Virus record (IMG/VR): IMGVR_UViG_3300020198_001561
Coordinates: 1 to 29,645 of that record
Origin: a virus
DNA: 29,645 nucleotides
Direction: 5' to 3' (one strand)
Of the stretch, positions 15,289-25,900 are shown one piece after another. The translations under genes and the position numbers were made by a program. The notes under the pieces were generated by a model. The model was not told the DNA's origin and ran no database searches. It was given only the letters and a program-made list of their open reading frames with translations. The stretch's first letter is position 1. Every line of letters begins with the position of its first letter.

Positions 15289-16553
15289 TGACTCTTAACC
15301 TTCATGGCGCGATCGTTGCCGGAGTGGCCCACGCCGCCGCCCACGAGGCAGCCCTCGAAGCCGCCGACCCTGTGGATGTTGACGACTCGCACCTGCTCCC
15401 GGGCCGCAAGCTGGTCCGTGTCGGGGCGCCGGACACCTCGGATGGCTCGGTTGGCTGGGCGGCGACTGGCGTGGCCGATGCCCCGACCAAGAGCCTCAAG
15501 GTCAACTCGGGCGGGACGTTCAACGTCGAGTCCATGCCCTGCGTCATCAGCGCCGCGACGCCCACGTCCAGCTTCGAGCAGCCGGGCCTCATGTGGTTCG
15601 ACTCGGCCAAGGGCGTCTGGAGGATGTTCCAGACGATCAAGTCGGACGCCTTGGTCGCCGGCTCGGGCGTGGCGGGATGGCACCCAGTCCCCTCGGGGCT
15701 GATGCTGGTCAACAACGCCACGGACAGCCCCATCGAGGTGGGCCGCGTTGTGCGTCTCACGACCACAGCCAGGAACGTCTCCAAGGCGAGCGGGCTCAAA
15801 GCGAGCAACATCCTTGGCGTGACGATCCACCAGATCGGCGCCGGCGAGCAGGGGCTGGTCGCCAGGGTTGGCTACGCGGAGCCCGTGCAGGTCTACTGCA
15901 ACGGCGCCTCGGTGGCCGTGGTGGCTGGCGACCTGCTTGTCACCTCGGGCACGAGTGGCGTGGCGCAAAGTGTCGGCCCTTCCCCGGGAGGGGCCTGCGA
16001 CGTCCACGCGCTGGGCTTCTTGGGCATGGCCACCGGCATCCCAGCCGGCGCGTTCGCCATGGCTCTTGGGGCCACTGGCGCCGACGCGCTGGTGCAGGCC
16101 GTCATGCTCCCCAGCATCGGCCAGGGATGCCACGTGACCTTAGCCGCCACGCCGCTCGCATCGTTCACAGACTCGAAATCTGGGACCGGATCGACCGTGT
16201 ACACGGAGAGGGATATCACGGGAAGTCTTCGCAGCCCCAAGCACGTCCCGCACGGTGTGTATGTCTATTTCCGCGTCGCCGTCACTACGGCCACCAACAG
16301 CGATCCGACTTCCGCTACGTCCAGCATCGCCCAGGGCACCGCTGGCCTTGTTGAGGAGGCTTGGGCCGGCAGCTTCCAAGGCAGGTCAAACGGGATCAAG
16401 ATGTGCGAGTCCACGACGGCTGACATCCTCATCCCAACTCGGAACGACTCCGCGAATCCCAGCGACTACGGACCGAAGTACGCCTCGAAGCTCACGCTCA
16501 CCACGGGTGCGAGCGCCAAAGTGGAGCACTGGATCCGTGGATACGTGTACTAA
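15288..16553 (+). CDS. Putative tail/fibre structural protein, 421 aa
   Basis: The ATG at 15288 shares one base with the preceding stop (TGATG). The protein is Gly/Ala/Val/Ser-rich and almost free of helix. It carries a repetitive beta pattern (VYCNGASVAVVAGDLLVTSGTSGVAQSV, ALGFLGMATGIPAGAFAMALG) like trimerising virion decoration or fibre stalks. Residues from about 285 onward form a second domain with different codon usage and different character (TLAATPLASFTDSKSGTGSTVYTERD, then FRVAVTTATNSDPT). This suggests a swapped C-terminal receptor-facing domain. No enzymatic motif is seen. A minor head protein remains possible. Confidence 0.55.
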   Translation: MTLNLHGAIVAGVAHAAAHEAALEAADPVDVDDSHLLPGRKLVRVGAPDTSDGSVGWAATGVADAPTKSLKVNSGGTFNVESMPCVISAATPTSSFEQPGLMWFDSAKGVWRMFQTIKSDALVAGSGVAGWHPVPSGLMLVNNATDSPIEVGRVVRLTTTARNVSKASGLKASNILGVTIHQIGAGEQGLVARVGYAEPVQVYCNGASVAVVAGDLLVTSGTSGVAQSVGPSPGGACDVHALGFLGMATGIPAGAFAMALGATGADALVQAVMLPSIGQGCHVTLAATPLASFTDSKSGTGSTVYTERDITGSLRSPKHVPHGVYVYFRVAVTTATNSDPTSATSSIAQGTAGLVEEAWAGSFQGRSNGIKMCESTTADILIPTRNDSANPSDYGPKYASKLTLTTGASAKVEHWIRGYVY

Positions 16554-16562
16554 GGAGCTCTC

Positions 16563-17417
16563 ATGGGTGGCTTGAAGCCATACAAAGAAACGTACAAGAC
16601 GGCGCTGGACCAACTCCTGAGCCTTCCGGCCTTCATGAGCGGCTACCAGCTGATGCTCTCGATTGGGGAGGACCCCAACCAGTTCATCCTGGAGGGCAAG
16701 CAGGGCAAGAAGGCCATGAAGGCCGACCCTGCTGGGTGGGTCCCCCTCGGTGGTAAGCAGTACTTCGACATCAAGAGCTTCATGAAGGCCCAGCCCGGCT
16801 TCGCAGCCAAGATGCAGGAGCAGTCGGTCAAGGAGCTGCAGAACACCTACGAGCTGCTGGCCAAGACCCCGGCCTACGCCGGCATCTTCGGTGACGCCGC
16901 TGGCAACTTCAGCCCCGAGTTCTCCGCTGCCGTCGACCAGGGCTTCGGCCTCCTCGGCCAGCAGGCGGTCAACATGGCCTCGACCAAGGGGTTCATGTCC
17001 GATCCCAACATGCAGGCCATGGTCCTTGGGCCGCTGGCGATCCAGAAGGCGCAGTACCTCAAGGGCGTGAAGGACGCCGCGCAGCAGACGGCTTGGGGCC
17101 TGGCCGGGTCGGCCGGCTCCGCGGGCACCATCCCCTTCTACTCGTACACGGCGCCCAACCCTATGAGCTACGTGGGCCCGCTGATGAACTCCGTCAGCAT
17201 GCAGCAGCAGTTCGCCTTGCAGGAAGCGGCGATGGAGGCCCAGAAGAAGCAGTTCAACAAGCAGTTCTACGGTGACGTCTTCGGCTCGCTGGCAGGCATG
17301 GGCATGGGCATGTACGGGATGGGCCAGCAGATGGACATGTTCAACCAGTGGATGGGCTCGATGCCCAAGTCCTACACGCCCGGGTTTGGGCAGCCGCCAT
17401 GGGCTCCGCAACAGTGA
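16563..17417 (+). CDS. Putative internal virion (ejection) protein, 284 aa
   Basis: AAGGAG (16552-16557) sits five bases before the ATG. The N-terminal half is helical and charged. Residues 120-180 are long Ala/Gly/Met/Gln-rich amphipathic helices, and the C-terminus is very Met/Gly-rich (GSLAGMGMGMYGMGQQMDMFNQWMGSMP). Such Ala/Met/Gln/Gly-rich helical proteins lying between the tail hub and a giant protein are characteristic of ejection proteins that leave the head with the DNA and form a conduit in the envelope. No specific family is recognised, so the call rests on composition and position. Confidence 0.5.
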   Translation: MGGLKPYKETYKTALDQLLSLPAFMSGYQLMLSIGEDPNQFILEGKQGKKAMKADPAGWVPLGGKQYFDIKSFMKAQPGFAAKMQEQSVKELQNTYELLAKTPAYAGIFGDAAGNFSPEFSAAVDQGFGLLGQQAVNMASTKGFMSDPNMQAMVLGPLAIQKAQYLKGVKDAAQQTAWGLAGSAGSAGTIPFYSYTAPNPMSYVGPLMNSVSMQQQFALQEAAMEAQKKQFNKQFYGDVFGSLAGMGMGMYGMGQQMDMFNQWMGSMPKSYTPGFGQPPWAPQQ

Positions 17418-17425
17418 GGTGAGCA

Positions 17426-18538
17426 ATGGCCTTCTCTGACGCCTTCGCCTCTTCCTACAGCGCCCTGACGCAGGGCGCCAACTCGCGCTTCGGCATGCTC
17501 ATGGACATGGAGCGCCTGTCCATGCAGGCCGCCGAGCAGAGATACCTGGCCCACGAGCGCGCCAGGGTCCAGGGGATCCGCGACAACCTGCTCAAGACCT
17601 ATTCCGACAACCCCATCGTGCAGATGCTTGGCGGTGACCCGGACTCACTGATCCAGTTCGGCCAGGCCACGGGCCTGTTGCAGGAGGCCTTCAAGCCTGA
17701 GTCCCAGCGCCAGCGAGAACGCCTGGAGGAAAGGTTGGCCTTCGGCCAGGGCAAGGCCAACATCGCCGCCACGCGTGAGCAGACCCGCACCCTCGCCCAG
17801 CAGAGGAAGACGCTCGAAGCTCAGGAGAAGCAGGCCGCCGAGGCCCGGGACATGTGGTCGAAGATGACCAGCATGTTCACGGGCGCGCAGGCGGCCGTGG
17901 AGTCCCAGGCCTTCAAGGAGCAGAAGGCCTTCCAGGGCGTGCTGTCCGAGCTCGACAGCAAATACGGCGTGCGCCTGGCCCCCAAGGAGTGGGGGAGGGC
18001 CGTGCAGCTCATGCGCAGGTCTTTCGCTGAGTTCGCCAGCAGCCCCGAGGCAGCCAGCATCGCCGCCTTCGTGGGCCAGGATGCCATGCAGCAGCTGGGC
18101 CTCGACTACGCCATGGGGAAGCTGGTCTCCGAGTACAGCCCGGAGCCGGCCGACCCGAGCTTTACCGGCCTTCCAATGTTGCTGCCCGGCGGGCCTCCTC
18201 CCCCGTATGGGCCGGCGCTCTTGGCCCGCCCGCCCGTCCCCATGGGCGGCGCGTTTGGGCTGGCCGCGACAGCCATTGGCGCCGTGAACGAGCCCATGTC
18301 GGCTGGCGGGCATGGTGTCCTCGCCGGAGCTGAGCGCGCGGCCGAGTTCTTTAGCCGCGGCATCGGTGCGCTGCTGGTTGGCCGCGAGAAGTCCGGCTTC
18401 GACGAGATGCTCGTCTCGCGCGTCAATCGATACAACGAAATGCGCGAACAGCAGATGCGAGAGCGCGGGCGCGCGTGGCAGATCGAGCAGATCCTCAATC
18501 CGCCGCCGCCTGATCCCTTCATGGTTCCCATGTACTAA
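17426..18538 (+). CDS. Coiled-coil virion protein, putative ejection protein, 370 aa
   Basis: AGGT (17417-17420) lies five bases before the ATG. Residues 1-60 are helical. Residues 90-150 are a Gln/Arg/Glu-rich coiled coil (QRQRERLEERLAFG, EQTRTLAQQRKTLEAQEKQAAEARD). A helical core follows to about 235. A Pro/Gly linker (LLPGGPPPPYGP) leads to a hydrophobic Gly/Ala segment (GGAFGLAATAIGAVNEP) that could contact membrane, and a charged C-terminal helix ends PPPPDPFM. The layout fits an internal virion protein. The stop overlaps the next ATG (TAATG), so the neighbours are probably translated together. Confidence 0.5.
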   Translation: MAFSDAFASSYSALTQGANSRFGMLMDMERLSMQAAEQRYLAHERARVQGIRDNLLKTYSDNPIVQMLGGDPDSLIQFGQATGLLQEAFKPESQRQRERLEERLAFGQGKANIAATREQTRTLAQQRKTLEAQEKQAAEARDMWSKMTSMFTGAQAAVESQAFKEQKAFQGVLSELDSKYGVRLAPKEWGRAVQLMRRSFAEFASSPEAASIAAFVGQDAMQQLGLDYAMGKLVSEYSPEPADPSFTGLPMLLPGGPPPPYGPALLARPPVPMGGAFGLAATAIGAVNEPMSAGGHGVLAGAERAAEFFSRGIGALLVGREKSGFDEMLVSRVNRYNEMREQQMRERGRAWQIEQILNPPPPDPFMVPMY

Positions 18539-19650
18539 TGTCCTCCATCGACGCCTTCCTCAACCAGCCGATGGCCCCAAGGCCCCTGAACGGCGCCGGC
18601 ATCGCCCGGCGCGTCGAGCAGCGCGCCAGCGGCGAGCGGCTCCAGGGCGTCGCCCAGCCCCTTCAGCCCATCATGGACGTGCTCAGGGGCCTTGATCCTC
18701 AGAGCAGGGAGTTCGCCCGCCAGCTCTACAACCAGGCCTTCCAGGACGCCGACATCCCCTTCCAGATCCCGGACCTGGAGGAGATGGAGCTCGAACAGCT
18801 CAAGCGTCAGCGCGAGTCGTTGCAGTTGCGCCGCGACATCGCCAAGGAGACCGTGTTGCAGGTGGACGCTATCGTCAAGAGCATGCCCAAGGACTGGAAG
18901 CTCCGGAACGGCATCATGACAGACAACCTGCTCGACGAGAGCCCTGGAAAGTTCATTGAGGTGGCCCGTGGTCTGGAGTATGAGATCGACGCCCGCACGC
19001 TGGCACTTGGCGGCTTCGAGGAGTCGGACGCGGACGCTAGTGCAGCCACGGCTGAGAAGAAGTCCAAGATGGAGGCTGATGCCCTCAGCCGGGAGGCCGG
19101 CATGCTGCGTGACGCAGCCTCGATCAAGAAGGCCGGTGGTGACGTGTTCGTCCAGGAGGCGAAGAGGATCCTCAAGGAGGAGGAAGAGGCCATGGGCGTC
19201 GACCTCTTCTTCTTCGACACCGACATCGACGAGGTGGCCGGCGCCAGGGCGCTGCTCACAGCCTACGACAAGCTCATGCGCAGGACGCCTGTGGCCATGC
19301 GTCGCCGCGCCACGGAGTCGTTCATCAAGCTCAAGGGCGACGACATCCGCGACGTTCTCGAAGAGGCCGAGACGGACGAGCACGGCTCCATTAAGTTCGG
19401 TACCGGGAGCTGGGACGCGGATCCCGAAGCCATCTGGTTCGTTGGCGCGCTGACCCACCGCATGTCCCGGGAGCTGGGCAACCTCAGCGCCACGGACATC
19501 CTGTCCAAGTTGGGTGTTCCCGCCACGCAGTTCGACGAGGCCTCCTTCAAGGGTATGGGTGAGCAGATCGCAGCCGGGCTTGGGGAAGAGTTCGCCCAGA
19601 AGTTCTGGCCGGCGATCATGGGGCTCGATACCCAGTCGGAGGGCCTTTGA
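18538..19650 (+). CDS. Helical virion protein with +1 frameshift end, 370 aa (467 aa fused)
   Basis: The ATG at 18538 overlaps the previous stop. The zero-frame product is acidic and helical (LEEMELEQLKRQRESLQLRRD, then a central region with EADALSREAGMLRDA and AKRILKEEEEAMG). It ends with FAQKFWPAIMGLDTQSEGL. Its final codons are GAG-GGC-CTT-TGA-C, preceded by the anti-SD-like GGAGGG, a prfB-like +1 recoding site. Reading through in the +1 frame adds a 97-residue domain with a YDY...GHWPS signature, giving 467 residues. No family is recognised for the first 370 residues. From its position it is probably an ejection or internal head protein. If recoding is partial, both forms would be made. 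Confidence 0.65.
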   Translation: MSSIDAFLNQPMAPRPLNGAGIARRVEQRASGERLQGVAQPLQPIMDVLRGLDPQSREFARQLYNQAFQDADIPFQIPDLEEMELEQLKRQRESLQLRRDIAKETVLQVDAIVKSMPKDWKLRNGIMTDNLLDESPGKFIEVARGLEYEIDARTLALGGFEESDADASAATAEKKSKMEADALSREAGMLRDAASIKKAGGDVFVQEAKRILKEEEEAMGVDLFFFDTDIDEVAGARALLTAYDKLMRRTPVAMRRRATESFIKLKGDDIRDVLEEAETDEHGSIKFGTGSWDADPEAIWFVGALTHRMSRELGNLSATDILSKLGVPATQFDEASFKGMGEQIAAGLGEEFAQKFWPAIMGLDTQSEGL

Positions 19651-19651
19651 C
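19638..19651 (+). promoter_or_regulatory. Putative programmed +1 ribosomal frameshift site
   Basis: The sequence is GGAGGG (19638-19643), C, CTT (19645-19647), TGA stop (19648-19650), C. CTT-TGA-C is identical to the core of the bacterial prfB (release factor 2) +1 frameshift site, where an upstream Shine-Dalgarno-like element at short spacing and a slow UGA codon let tRNA-Leu slip from CUU to UUU. Here slippage gives GAC as the next codon and enters an open frame of 97 codons that encodes a recognisable phage domain. The spacing of the SD-like element (1-2 bases) is a little shorter than in E. coli prfB. Confidence 0.7.
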
Positions 19652-19942
19652 GATTCGCGGCGCCGCCTTCAGCAGTGGATGCAGGATCGCGGGATTGATC
19701 CGCGCGAGCTCGATGTCTACGACTATCGCGCGGCCATGATGGCGGGAGCCTCCCCGGATGCGAGTGGGCACTGGCCGTCGGAGTTCAAGCGGGACAACCA
19801 CCCGAATCTCGTCGTGGGCGGCTTCAACACGAAAACCGGCGCACGGGTGCCGGGGACGCCCCTCGCAAAGAGCGTGGATGAGCTGATTCGGTTGGGCTGG
19901 GAGCCGGAGGCGGCGAGGCAGCTATGGGAGTCGGTGAAGTAA
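19649..19942 (+). CDS. GHWPS-type phage domain, likely made by +1 frameshift, 97 aa
   Basis: The frame opens at GAC (19649-19651) after the proposed shift and ends with TAA at 19940-19942. Its sequence includes DSRRRLQQWMQDRGIDPRE, then YDYRAAMMAGA, then GHWPSEFKRDNHPN. The Y-D-Y/A-x-x-AG ... GHWPS-x-FK-x-x-x-HP signature is familiar from the ends of large phage structural and polyvalent proteins; its function is unknown. As a separate gene it would have to start at the ATG at 19679, which has no ribosome binding site and would cut into the domain, or inside the upstream gene near 19559. Codon use differs slightly from the head genes. Confidence 0.6.
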   Translation, partial: DDSRRRLQQWMQDRGIDPRELDVYDYRAAMMAGASPDASGHWPSEFKRDNHPNLVVGGFNTKTGARVPGTPLAKSVDELIRLGWEPEAARQLWESVK

Positions 19943-19961
19943 TGTTCGCCGGGGGTGACTG

Positions 19962-22900
19962 ATGACTGGCGGGGAGGTCATCAAACTCTTCGCCCAGGAT
20001 GCTCCGCCCAAGTTCCTTGACGCGAGCCTCCTCAAGCACGGCCTCAAGGTCGCAACGTACAAGACGCGGTCCTCCTCGGAGCCGCAGGGCTACCAGTGGG
20101 CTGACCTTGACGACGCGATGTTCAACGGGGACGGCTTCCGCTCCAAGGCCTTCGTCCCCAAGCAGTACGCCAAGGACCCTGAGCTGTTCTGGTACGGCCT
20201 GCCGCAGGTGGGCACCTACCTCAAGGGGCAGGGCGTCATCGACAGCGACGGCACGGCACTGCTCCTGGACATCGCCCTGGACCCCACGAACCTCCTGGCG
20301 CTCCCCGCCGGCCCTGTTCTCAAGGCGGCTACGGCAGGGCGCCTGGGGCTCACCAGGGCCGGTCAGATGGCCAAGGCGTTCACCTGGCTCTCGCGTGGCG
20401 GCGAGATCGAGGATGCGGCCAAGGCCGTGGATCGCGGCATTGGCGTCCTGGAGGAGGCCTGGAGGATCTCCTCCAAGGGGCCCGAGATCCTTGAGGCCGC
20501 CAAGTCCGGCAACCACAAGGCCATCAAGCGCATCGTGGATGGCGCCCGCAAGACAGGGACGCTGACGGCTGAGCAGGCCGACGAGCTCGCCAGCCTAAGG
20601 GCCAACCGCAAGCGGCTGACCACGATCTTCCAGCACGTGGATGACATCCGTCGCAAGGGCACCAAGCTGACGCCCGCAGACCTGCGCCAGCCCACGCTGA
20701 GGGAGTCGTTCCGCACTGGACAGATGGCCCCGCACCCCTTCGGCTTCATCGTCCCCAGGAATCCTCTCGCCAGGGGCGTGCCCTTCAAGCAGCGCGCCAA
20801 GTTCCTGGGCGAGATCGTGGGCTGGGAGTTCCAAGACACCAAGATCTACTTCCCCGCTGGCGACATCGTCTCCCAGGGCCTCGATGCCGTTGGCGCCGGG
20901 AACATCATGCGCATCGGCGAGAAGGAGTTCGCCAAGGACGCGCTGCGCTACAACAAGGTCATCGAGGCCGAGGAAGCGATTCGCGGCCAGTTCAAGACGC
21001 TGCCCAAGGAGCTGCGCGACTCGCGCTTCATGCCCGCCTGGCAGACGACCATGGCCATCCAGGCCATCAAGGTGGCCAATGGCACGCCCCTGGACCACGT
21101 GTCTATGGGCCTCGTTGGCCCACTCGACGAGAAGGTCTTGCGTGGTGAGTACAAGCGGCTTCACCAAATCCCCCTGGGCGTGTCGCTGACACAGGACGAC
21201 GAGTTTGGCAGGGGCTTCAAGGAGTACGTGAGGCAGCGCCGCGACGCCGAGCTGAGCGTGCAGGCTGGCGCCGACGGTCGCTCTGCGATGCGCAGGGACG
21301 TCATGCTCGACGGCATGGTGGGCGAGCTCGATGATCTCGTGGCCGCCAACAAGATGAGCGCTGCCGTGGCGACGGCGGCCCAGTCCCAGCTGCACAAGAT
21401 CGCCGAGACTCTGAGCCTCAAGCGCCTGGCCTGGGAGACGACCACCCCTGGTCAGGGCCTGGCCGCCAGGAGCTCGCTCATCAACCTGATGGCGCGCACG
21501 GTCAACAACAACATCCGCTATACGGTGAAGCGCGCCTACGGCACGGGCTGGAACAAGCGCCCCGTCCGCGAGGCCATCACGGATGTCATGAAGTCCGTGC
21601 TCGACCACCCCGACCTGTGGAAGCTCGGGGACGATGGGCGCTACAGGCTGATGGTCAACGCTGCCCAGGCGCGCGAGGCCGGCGCCGACTTCTTGGCGCA
21701 CTCGCTGGATGTAGCCCAGCGTAGGAAGCCCACGAGCGGTCTCTTCAAGCACCTCTCCGAGGAAGGCCTCGACGAAGAGGTCTCCTACATGCTGCGTCAC
21801 GTCTCCGACGCGCTGAAGGTCACGGGTGTCAACCTACTCGAAGCCCGTGTGGTGCGCGGCCTTCTCCAGAACTACTTCCCCCGCGTCTTCAAGCCCAACT
21901 CCGCGTTCTGGAAGATGGTCGGCAAGGACGTCCACCTCTCCGCCGCCATGGCCCAGCTGTTCGTCGGCGACGACAACGAGCGCGCCTTCCAGAAGCTGAT
22001 GGGCGAGAGCTACGGCGAGTTCACCCAGCGTGCCAAGGCCGGCCGCGTCACCCTCCAGGAAGTCAGGAGACTGACCGAGAAGGTGGCCATGGACCTGGAG
22101 CGCCGCGGTCTTGGCAAGTTCGAGCGCGACTCGGCCATCCTCCTGGGCGAGTACTTCTCCGCCTCGGGCAACGCCCTGCTGATGTCGCGGCTCTTCAACG
22201 ACCTGCCGCGCATGTCCGGGTTCCTGACTGAGACAGCGGTGGAGACGGCCCTTGGCCACGAGGCGGCGTCCAGGATCCCCAGGGATGCCTGGGGCCAGTG
22301 GCGCCGCGTCATGGAGTGGGATGACGCGCCCGAGGAAGCCAAGGGCATCTACAGGCGCGTGAGCGGTGAGGTTGTGGGCGATATCCCAGGCCTCTCCGAG
22401 GAGGCGTTGCGCGACGAGGCCCACCTCAAGTACCTGGACGCATGGGCGCGCAGCCCGGAGATGGCCAAGACCATCGAGCGTGAGAGCGCCAGGCTCCACA
22501 AGCTCGCTGAGACCGATCAGCTCGCGGCCATTAGGAATGGCATCAGGCTCATCGAAGGCTTGCGGCGCGAGGAGGAGCGGGTCCTCAGCCACGTCGCCAG
22601 ACTGGACCAGCGCGCCCTGGACCTAGCTCTCAAGGAGTCTGAGCTGGTCAAGGCCGCTCAGGGCGCGTCCCTGGATGCGCGCATCGCGGAGTGGAAGTCG
22701 GCCCTGGCCAAGTACAGGGGGACATTCGAGGCCTCGTGGAGCAAGCTGAACGAGATCGAGTTCAAGATCCTCCAGTACCAGGACCAGCTGGAGGACATCT
22801 CGCGGCACCGCGTGGCCCAGTACCTGTCCGGCAAGAAGGTCATCGGTGGGATCCGCCTCAAGCTCAACGGGAAGCAGGTGGCGTTCGATCCCAACTGGCT

Positions 22901-25900
22901 CCTCAGCGGGTCGTTCCCTGAGGGGCTGGAGGGCATCAAGGGCGTCAAGGACGCGGCCAAGAAGCTCGTCGCCGAGGAGCTGGCTAAGGAGCTCGACTCC
23001 GAGGTGGCCAAGCGCCTCAAGGCTGCGGTGGACAAGGTCAAGGAAGACCTCGACAAGATGCTTGTCAGGCTCAAGGAGCAGCGCGCTGCGTCTGCCCTGC
23101 GCCTCAGCAGGCGCGCGGAGGCCATTGGCAAGGCTGCTGAGCGCACGGCCAAGTCCGCGGTCAAGCGCGTCGAGGCCTTGAGGGCGATCGACGAGTCCCT
23201 GAAGGCATTCGAACCAGGGCCGCAGCTCCTGGATATCCGGCGCCGCTTTGACAAGCTGTTCAAGCCCATCGCCGAGCAGGAGGCCAGGGCGTCCTACTTG
23301 GCCAGGCAGGGCCGCAAGCTCGGGAAGTTCTCCGTGCGTGGGCGCCTGGCCTCTGTGCGCCACGAGATCCGAGAGCGTCTCGTCAAGGAGGCGGAGCGCG
23401 CCCAGGGCTTCCGCCGGCGCTCTGTCTGGGTCTTCGAGCCCGACTTCAAGTACCTCCAGGAGTCCTTCAGGCTCTACGAGCTCGGCCAGAAGGATAAGTT
23501 CTGGCGCGCCTACGACCTGTGGAACAGCAGGATCAAGGGCGTCGTCCTCCTGGGTGACATCTTCCACTTCAACACCCTGGCCGTGTCGTCCTTCCTGGCC
23601 AACCCCGAGGACCTCATCAAGGCCCTCTCGGACGACCTTGGGAACCTGTATCCAGAGGTGGACAAGAACCTGCTGGTCACCTTCTGGCGGCAGATGCCTG
23701 TGATCAAGGGCGCCGTGCTCGGCGCCGGGACTGGGGCAGCTGTCGGCGAGATGCGTGGCGGCGACAACGCCGAGGTCGGCACTGCGGCCCTCGTTGGCCT
23801 GCTCTATGGCGCCGTGATCGGGGCCGCCATGAAGCACGCGCGGCACGCCGGCGACATCGCCATGAACCCGGAGAACATCGAAACGCTGATGTGGATGGGA
23901 CTGGGTGGCTGGACGGGCCGTCCCGACGACCGCTCCATCGGCATCGTCAACAACAGCCTCAGGGCCCTGGCCAACAAGTGGCTCAGCGATTCGGGCACGG
24001 CCGGCCTTGGGTCCATCGCGGCGCGCATGGCCGAGGGCCTGGACCTGTGGGACGAGACGCTCTGGCAGACCCTGCACAACGGCTCCAAGCACTACTACTT
24101 CTCCCGCGTCTGGGAGAAGGAGCTGCCCAAGCTGATGAACAGCGAGCAGTGGTCGCAGGCCTTCCTGGAGCGTCAGTTCCGGGAGCTGCGCCAGCTGCCG
24201 CCTGAGGGTGGTGCGCCTGCTATCGAGCAGGGCCCGCGTCCTCCGCCTCCTCCCAGCGGTCCCATGCCGAGTCCGCGCGCTGGCGGCGTCGAGCTACGCT
24301 TCCAGCCCGTGCCCGTGCCGGCTGGTGCCGAGGGCAGTCTACGAGCACGTGGTTTCACGGAGCCGGTCAAGGACGCTGACGGCAAGATCACCGGGTTCAG
24401 GATCTACGTGGACCCGAACCTGCCTGAGCCCATCAAGGCCACGGTGCTTGGCCACGAGCTGGTCCACGTCGCCTTCAACAGCCTGCCCGTCGAGAGGCGC
24501 CTGGCCTACTTCGACGAACTGCGTGCCTACCTCGGCAAGGATGCCGACGAGCGCCTGCGCACGGTGGCCAAGAAGTGGGGCCTTGAGGGGTTCTATGAGA
24601 AGGCCGAGTGGAACCTGGCCGCTGCTGGCGAGGAGGTCCTGGCCGACGCTGGCTCGCTGGCCCTCATGGACCCTGGCTTCCTCAAGCACCTCAAGGACCG
24701 CGCCGACAAGCTCGGTAACAATGCGGAAGGCCTGGCCCTGCTCAAGGACTATGAGTCCCTCATCAGCAAGGTCAAGGACTGGGTGGACTGGGTCATTGCG
24801 CGCCTCAAGGACCTGGCCAGCTTCACGGCCCTGACGGCCTCGGGGTCTTCGGCCAGTGAGGCCCGGGGCCTTGCCGACATCGGCAAGAAGATCTTCAACG
24901 AGTACGCCGACATGCTCGACGCCAAGCAGCTCAGGGAGCTGGGCGGCGCCTTGGCCAACGCGGACCCGAAGTTCGCCGTGGGGCCTGCGCGCAAGGGTGT
25001 GCTCGTTCCTCTGTCCGCGTTCGCCGACCCGTCCATGAGCGGCGTTGGCGTCCAGCTCGGCTGGATCAGTCGTGGCGGCCTGCACTGGGAATCCCCTGGC
25101 GGCGCCGTGCGCTTCAACCGGCATGGCCTGGCCATCGACCTGTTCTCCAAGGACGGTATGGCCGAGGCTTCTCAGCTTGCTGCCGCCCTGCGCAAACCCG
25201 TGCGCAAGGATGCCGCGGCGCGTGTGGCCGACCCGATGTCGACGCGCATGCGCCTGGCCAACGCCGTGGACTGGCTGATCGAGCACGAGGATGCCCTTAA
25301 GGGCCTGCGCGGCAAGGGCCATGGCGCCACGCCACGCCTGTGGATCAGGGAGAACACCGAGACCGGCGACCTTGTGATCCACATGGGCAACAACCCCAGC
25401 TCCCCGAACTTCGTGTTCAAGAGCGGGCGGACCGAGCAGCGCGCTACGGCCGAGGCCTACCACGCCTCCATCGAGGACAACAAGGTTCGGGCCAAGGAAC
25501 TCGCCAGGGAGGCCGCTGAGCAGGCGCGCGTCGCTGAGCGCGAGGCCAAGGGTGTGCGCATGGGCCAGAAGAAGGCCCTGAAGGCCTCCAGGGAGGCGCG
25601 CGAAGACATCACCATTGAGCAGATTGCGAAGGAGCTCAAGGGCCTGGTCGAGGACCCGTCGGCCAGCGAGCTCGTCCCCCGCAAGGAGCTCGTGGACAAG
25701 GCCTTCAAGCGCCTGCTGGCCAAGGAGGCCAAGGGCGGCAAGCCCATCACCAAGGAGCGCTCGGTTGCGCTACTGGATGAGGCCAGGGACAGCGTTGTCA
25801 AGCGCATCGACAAGCTCCAGTCGCAGTACCAGGACATCACGGAGCGTGCCGCTGGCAGCAAGCAGGCCAGTGAGTTCGTTGGCGCTGAGGCCGACCTCAA

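Noticed and set aside
19514-19648. N-terminal part of an independent gene in the +1 frame before the frameshift site
   Set aside because: The segment reads as Ser/Arg/Pro-rich out-of-frame sequence overlapping the helical end of the upstream gene; the recognisable domain begins only after the shift site.
22623-24092. 489-codon minus-strand frame opposite the giant gene
   Set aside because: Leu/Glu/Val/Asp-rich mirror of a coiled-coil coding region, with no independent gene signals.
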